From Diploptera punctata (taxonomy: Eukaryota > Arthropoda > Insecta > Blattodea > Blaberidae): a stretch of DNA of 64,000 nt. The notes beneath the pieces were generated by a model. That model was not told the origin of the DNA. It searched no databases and saw only the letters and a program-made list of their open reading frames with translations. Made by a program: the position numbers and the translations under genes. Within the stretch, counting starts at the first letter, position 1; every line of letters begins with the position of its first letter. Positions 59,586 to 64,000 of the stretch are shown here, piece by piece. The DNA is taken from the NCBI GenBank assembly GCA_030220185.1, contig JASPKZ010009649.1:62001-126000 (forward strand). Direction: 5' to 3'.

Positions 59586-60448
59586 TGGACGTAAATTAAC
59601 TTCACATTTCCTATTTAACAGAACAAATTACATGCATATTACTTAATAAACAATAAACTGATTTATGTACACTACTTGTCCCATCGGAATCTAACAAAAT
59701 GAAGATAATTTCTTGAAATATGGTTTGGAAATATTTGCAAATGTTGGCAACATCGATTTGAGAGCCATCTAGCAGATGTACATTAAGCATTTGTGTATCT
59801 GTAAAACTCAATTCACAATATTCGCATATTTATATAAATATGGATAAGGTCCAGAAATGGGTGCACACAAATTCTTCTAAGTTCCACAGAATTGCAGTGG
59901 GCATGCGTGAGTTGCTGTAATAGTTAATGTAGCTTCTGGTAGATGGCTCTGAAATCGGCATTACCAGCTTTAGGAATAAATTCCCAAATGCTGAAAAAAA
60001 TGGACATAAACTAACTTCCCATTTCTTAACCTAACAAAACAATTTACATGCATATTATTTATTCCCAAATGCTAAAAAATGGACGTAACCAACTTCCCAT
60101 TTCCTAACCAAACAAAACAATTTACATGCATATTATTTAATAAACTATAAACTAATTTTACGTACACTAACACTAAATATGGTTTGGAATTATTTTCAAA
60201 TGTTGGTAACTCCGATTTGAGAGCCACGTAGCAGATGTTACATGAAGCATTCTGCGTCTCTAGAACTCGATGCACAATATTTAATTTATAAATATTTTAA
60301 AAATCGTAAGAAATATTTATAAAATGGTTCCAAAATGTTTAAAATAGTACGAAATGTTATTATGTATCGTGCAACAGTAGCATATGGATGTTGTATGGAA
60401 AATCGTTTGAGACAAACAGTGAACCTCAGCTGAATTGTTTTACAATGT
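59586..60448. repeat. Dispersed repeat cluster, middle part
   Basis: Direct copies of ATGGACGTAAA, TTCCCATTTCCTAACC, ACAATTTACATGCATATTAT and TTGAGAGCCAYSTAGCAGAT recur here and in 61136-63243. No coding sequence. It is the piggyBac-like target at 60449-60452. Confidence 0.7.
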
Positions 60449-60452
60449 TTAA

Positions 60453-61135
60453 CACATTCAGTACCGTAAACCAGTTAAGGCATTTAAAGAGACTATCGTG
60501 TATGCGACCGTCAGTCAGTTAACTCGTTTTAGAGTGGGCGCGAACAAACCGCATTTATATTCGGCGCCTAAATATTGTGTTGGCTTAGTATGTCTTGGAG
60601 ATCACAGATGGCATGTAAATGTACATTTTCTATTCCCGTTTGACACGTTTAACTTTGGTGAATCCCCTTTTATTTTTAAAACAAACAACACATGGAATTT
60701 GTTCACCCAAACTTGACTCCAGGCTCCAATGCAGTCATATATGTTTTTCGTTATCGCGCTGTTGTTTGTGCGTGAGTGAAACCATGGCGAAAGAAAAATA
60801 CCTCACTGAAGAACTACTGAATATTTTGTATAATGATGATTCAGGTGATGAACCGATTCCTGAATTAGAAGATTCACAAAGTGAAAGTGAAGATGAACTT
60901 CCACTTCCTAAAATTGATACGCTGATACTATGTGATGTTAATCACCCAAGTTATTTCACCATCTAATCCTACTAGGATATCTCCTTTAGGTATGTACAAA
61001 ATTTGAATTTTCTAGGACTAATAGTTTTGTGAATAATGGTCCATTTTCTGAAGTGCCACGAAAAGGGTAGCTGGGGTATTTAAATGGCTGGCCTGTGGGT
61101 TTAAATGCCCTGCTCAGTGCCTGGTACTGAATGTG
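60453..61135 (+). mobile_element. piggyBac-like element, internally deleted
   Basis: TTAA flanks it (60449-60452, 61136-61139) with 13-bp inverted ends CACATTCAGTACC / GGTACTGAATGTG. Subterminal inverted GGCATTTAAA / TTTAAATGCC lies at about 60479 and 61110. It keeps the transposase N-terminus but no catalytic core. Confidence 0.88.
60784..60966 (+). CDS. piggyBac-like transposase N-terminal fragment
   Basis: The start is ACCATGG, a good Kozak context. It encodes 60 residues, MAKEKYLTEELLNILYNDDS then GDEPIPELEDSQSESEDELP. The M-x-K/R-K-Y-L-T-E start and the acidic Ser/Asp/Glu-rich stretch are typical of piggyBac transposase N-termini. After LPKIDTLILCD the sequence leaves the family and stops, at the internal deletion. 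It might be translated but cannot transpose DNA. Confidence 0.72.
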   Translation: MAKEKYLTEELLNILYNDDSGDEPIPELEDSQSESEDELPLPKIDTLILCDVNHPSYFTI

Positions 61136-61139
61136 TTAA

Positions 61140-61604
61140 AATACTACGAAATGTTAATAAAAATGAAAAAAATTTGTAGTGCAAGTGTTATAAGAATGTT
61201 GTATGGAAAACCATACAGTAAGATATTTATAAGTCTATCCTAATCTATAATTTCAACTAGAGCTCTTAGAGCAAGAAATTGGAAGATGGTGGGGAAAAAA
61301 AGTCGGTTATTTGGTGAACACGAACTCTTCTAAGTTCCACAGAATCGCAGTGTGCATGCGCGAGTTGCTATAATGGTTAATGTAGCCTCTAGTAGATGGC
61401 TCTGCAGTCGGCATTACCAACTTTGGGAATAAATTCCCAAATGCTAAAAAAATTGACGTAAACTAACTTGCCATTTCCTAACCAAAGAAAACAATTTACA
61501 TGCATATTATTTATTCCCAAATGCTAAAAAAATGGATGTAAACCAACTTCCCATTTCCTAACCTAACAAAACAATTTACATGCATATTATTTAATACGGT
61601 GAGG
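61140..61604. repeat. Dispersed repeat cluster, continued after the piggyBac-like element
   Basis: AAATACTACGAAATGTTAAT resumes the interrupted unit. AAGTTCCACAGAATCGCAGT, AGATGGCTCTGCAGTCGGCA and CATTTCCTAACC follow in the same order as in the neighbouring copies. Confidence 0.6.
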
Positions 61605-63243
61605 TAGGTTATCTGCCAGTCACAATTCTACACTCACGTTCTTATGCCACTGATGCACTAAACACTTATAAACATGTTTTGTACTGTTTTAAACAATTTG
61701 CAACGATCTTCAAAGCTTTCTTTACAATATTTTATATTTATGTATAACATGATCGTGGATACATTACTTACTTGCTACTTTTCCATGTTCCAACATTACC
61801 ACCATTTGAAAATAATTTCAAACCATATTTAGTGTTAGTGTACGTAAAATTAGTTTATAGTTTATTAAATAGTACACATGTAAATTGTTTTGTTAGGTTA
61901 GGAAATAGGAAGTTGGTTTACGTCCACTTTTTGAAGCATTTGGGAATAAATGATATACATGTAAATTGTTTTCTTTAATTAGGAAATGGCAAGTTAGTTT
62001 ACGTCCATTTTTTTCTTGCATTTGGGAATCTATTCCCAAAGTTGGTAACGCCAACTGCAGAGCCATCTACCAGAGGCTATATTAACCATTACAGCAACTC
62101 GCGCATGCGCACTGCGATTCTGTGGAACTTAAGAATTTGTGTCTGGCATATAACTGACTTTTTCCATTTAATAAACTATAAACTAATTTTCTGTACACTA
62201 AAACTAAATATGGTTTTAAATTATTTTCAAGTGTTGGTAACTCTGATTTGAGAGCCAGCTAGCAGATGTTACATGAAGCATTTCCGCATCTCTAGAACCC
62301 GATGCACAAATTTCGCATAATTTATAAATATTTAAAAATCGTAAGAAATGTTTATAAAATGGTTCCAAAATGTTTAAATAGTACAAAACATGTTTAGAAG
62401 CGTTTAGTGCATCAGTGGCATAAGAATGTAAGTGTAGAATTGTGTCCGCCAAATAACGTACCTCACCCGATGATGTTATATCTCAATGGTTAAAGACAAA
62501 TCCTTGAGGAAGCCAAGATACAGCAATGAGTTCTAGAGTTACAGGCAATAATGGACTTATAATTTCAATCCACACTTTAGCACTCCAAACCCATATTTTC
62601 ATAACCTAAGATAACAAAAATTAACATTGTGACCAAACATTTTCCTAATTTTTATTAAAAAATCTGAGGGAAAAAGTCGGGTATATGCCGGACACAAATT
62701 CTTCTAAGTTCCACAGAATAGCAGTGCGCATGCACGAGTTGCTGTAATGGTTAATATAGCCTCTGGTAGATGACTCTGCAGTCGGCGTTACCAACTTTGG
62801 GAATAGATTCCCAAATGCAAAAAAAAAATGGACGTAAACTAACTTGCCATTTCCTAATTAAAGAAAACAATTTACATGCATATTATTTATTCCCAAATGC
62901 TTAAAAAAGTGGACGTAAACCAACTTCCCATTTCCTAACCTAACAAGACAATTTACATGCGTACTATTTAATAAATTATAAACTAATTTTATGTACACTA
63001 ACGCTAAATATGGTTTGAAATTATTTTCAAATGGTGGCAACATTGGAACATGGGAAAGTAGCAAGTAAGTAATGTATCCACGATGTTTTAACGTAAATAT
63101 ATAAATATGAAATATTGTAAAGAAAGCTTGAAAATCATTGCAAAATGTTTAAAACAGTACAAAACGTGTTTACAAGTGTTTAGTGCATCCGTGGCATAAG
63201 AATGTAAGTGTAGAATTGTGACCAGCATATAACCTACCTCACC
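61605..63243. repeat. Large inverted repeat of the dispersed family
   Basis: The left arm from GTGAGGTAGGTTATCTGCCA to about 62150 recurs inverted at about 62690-63243 (ending AACCTACCTCACC). Inside are TTCTTATGCCACTGATGCAC, TACTTTTCCATGTTCCAACA, and their complements. A third partial arm (62157-62468, ending GTACCTCACCC) lies between. GGTGAGGTANGTTA termini suggest a TIR-bearing MITE family. No TSD was identified. Confidence 0.65.
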
Positions 63244-63429
63244 CAATCTGAGACCACCTTAAATCACAAAACAAGGAACTCACTTTCATGTGATAAAATA
63301 ACAATATGTCTCGGCTTGCCATATGCCTCACTTTAGCTCACTGAATGAGTTTTTCTGAGCTACCCTGCCAGCTAGCAGGAGGCCTTAGCCCTTAAAGGAT
63401 GATATAGGCTAAATTCTAAATATGTCAGT

Positions 63430-63495
63430 AACTAATTCACTGGCACAATCGAACCCGTAAGTTCGTGGCAACGCGCGGACGTAAGGTTTCTATAC
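63430..63495 (-). mobile_element. RTE LINE 3' terminal scrap
   Basis: AACTAATTCACTGGCACAAT, CGAACCCGTAAGTTCGTGG and CGCGCGGACGTAAG are the complement of the RTE end near 36015-36060. It lies about 60 bases from fizzy coding exon 1. Confidence 0.7.
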
Positions 63496-63556
63496 ATTAT
63501 ATCCTGTGCTGATTTTTTTCAATCATTAAAATAAAAATAAAATAAAATACACTTAC

Positions 63557-63672
63557 CTTGAAGTTGAGGATTCCAAACATTTTCTCTGCCAACGTGGAAG
63601 AGGACCTTTTGTTAAAGGGCCATCCATTTTAAGACAATTATTTAATTCATTTGTAAAAGCAAATTGTGACAT
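63557..63672 (-). CDS. fzy: fizzy/CDC20 coding exon 1 (N-terminus)
   Basis: CDC20/fizzy activates the anaphase-promoting complex in mitosis and recruits substrates such as cyclin B and securin. This exon gives 38 codons plus 2 nt. It starts MSQFAF, like Drosophila fizzy, and contains GPLPRWQRK, matching the conserved PxRWQRK segment of CDC20 N-termini. An acceptor TTTCAG puts the exon boundary at 63684, leaving a 12-nt leader; the donor GTAAGT is at 63556-63551. The start is the first ATG after the acceptor and is backed by the MSQF match. The exon ends in phase 2, which the next exon completes exactly. Confidence 0.93.
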
Positions 63673-63780
63673 AGTAAGGATCAGCTGAAACATAGATTTT
63701 CATTTATTGAATTGCCTATTTCAATAGCATTGTTCGTATAATTCTTGCTATGGCTACTAGTAAACTTATTAAACATTTAC

Positions 63781-63960
63781 CTCCAATATCCCACGTTGTA
63801 AACTGCAAATGTATTCCTACGATCCACTACCTTGTTAAGCAAAAAATTAGGGTTGCCTTCGTTTACTACCGATATGCTACCGATTGCAATTGTAAAATGC
63901 ACAGAGGGATTTAAATTCAAAACCAACGGATGAACACAATGGAAAATAAAAATTTCCCAA
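63781..63960 (-). other. fzy: Possible 5' noncoding exon of fizzy/CDC20
   Basis: A donor-like junction (GGAG followed by GTAAATG) ends at 63781 on the minus strand, and a clear acceptor (TTTCAG, ending at 63685) lies before the first coding exon. This fits a noncoding first exon upstream of 63781. Its 5' limit and the promoter cannot be placed from sequence alone; 63960 is nominal. No TATA or other promoter motif stands out. Confidence 0.3.
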
Positions 63961-64000
63961 TTAGGGTGAACCTTTCTTCGTTTTAGAAAATAAAAATTTC

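Noticed and set aside
1..64000. Bacterial-type features (operons, ribosome binding sites, terminators, riboswitches)
   Set aside because: The spliced fizzy gene and TE content show an animal nuclear sequence; such features are not applicable.

Overview
The window is a highly repeat-rich, AT-rich piece of an animal genome, almost certainly an insect. It covers most of one host gene on the minus strand: the APC/C co-activator fizzy/CDC20. Nine coding exons (63672 down to 1033) join with consistent splice phases and cover the N-terminus, the C-box and about five WD40 repeats; the 3' exons lie beyond position 1. The exons total about 1.25 kb, and the rest is intron packed with transposons. The mix (Penelope-like elements, RTE and RNase H-bearing LINEs, several tRNA-headed SINE families, Tc1/mariner, piggyBac-like, hAT-like) and two SINE families I associate with cockroach/stick-insect/cricket type genomes suggest a polyneopteran, but that placement is a guess. 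Exon 4 carries a one-base frameshift and exon 5 an in-frame stop; the other seven exons are clean, so this is either a recently damaged copy or local sequence error.

Layout (host exon order runs right to left). 63.8-56.3 kb: first intron with a piggyBac-like element, a truncated RTE and an inverted-repeat family. 56.1-46.4 kb: second intron with a 7-kb Penelope-like composite (47096-54052) that contains a LINE, a SINE, a second Penelope-like element inside that SINE, and a piggyBac-like element. 46.3-36.5 kb: a DNA-transposon TIR pair 6.6 kb apart, holding a Penelope-like composite with two further copies inside it. 36.3-23.1 kb: a near-full-length RTE, a stack of Penelope-like composites, a 3.2-kb RNase H LINE and a Tc1/mariner copy. 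22.9-1.2 kb: SINE inverted repeats, more Penelope-like palindromes, a mariner palindrome, a LINE split by two DNA transposons, a hAT-like element and an 88-bp minisatellite.

The main biological signal is the Penelope-like element (PLE) population: at least eight families with an RT (SMGNPLxPFLANL and YVDDI motifs) and a GIY-YIG endonuclease. Most insertions share one plan: a 40-50 nt one-sided 'tail', then inverted arms built from the element's own 3' end, flanked by 8-16 bp target-site duplications. Sizes run continuously from 40-50 bp (tail only) through 72-466 bp palindromes to multi-kilobase composites. The arms of several families contain a hammerhead-ribozyme-like fold (CUGANGA, about 6-bp stem II, GAAA, GUH) whose stem II covaries between families. 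The tRNA-headed SINEs show the same tail plus inverted-arm plan, which suggests they use the same machinery.
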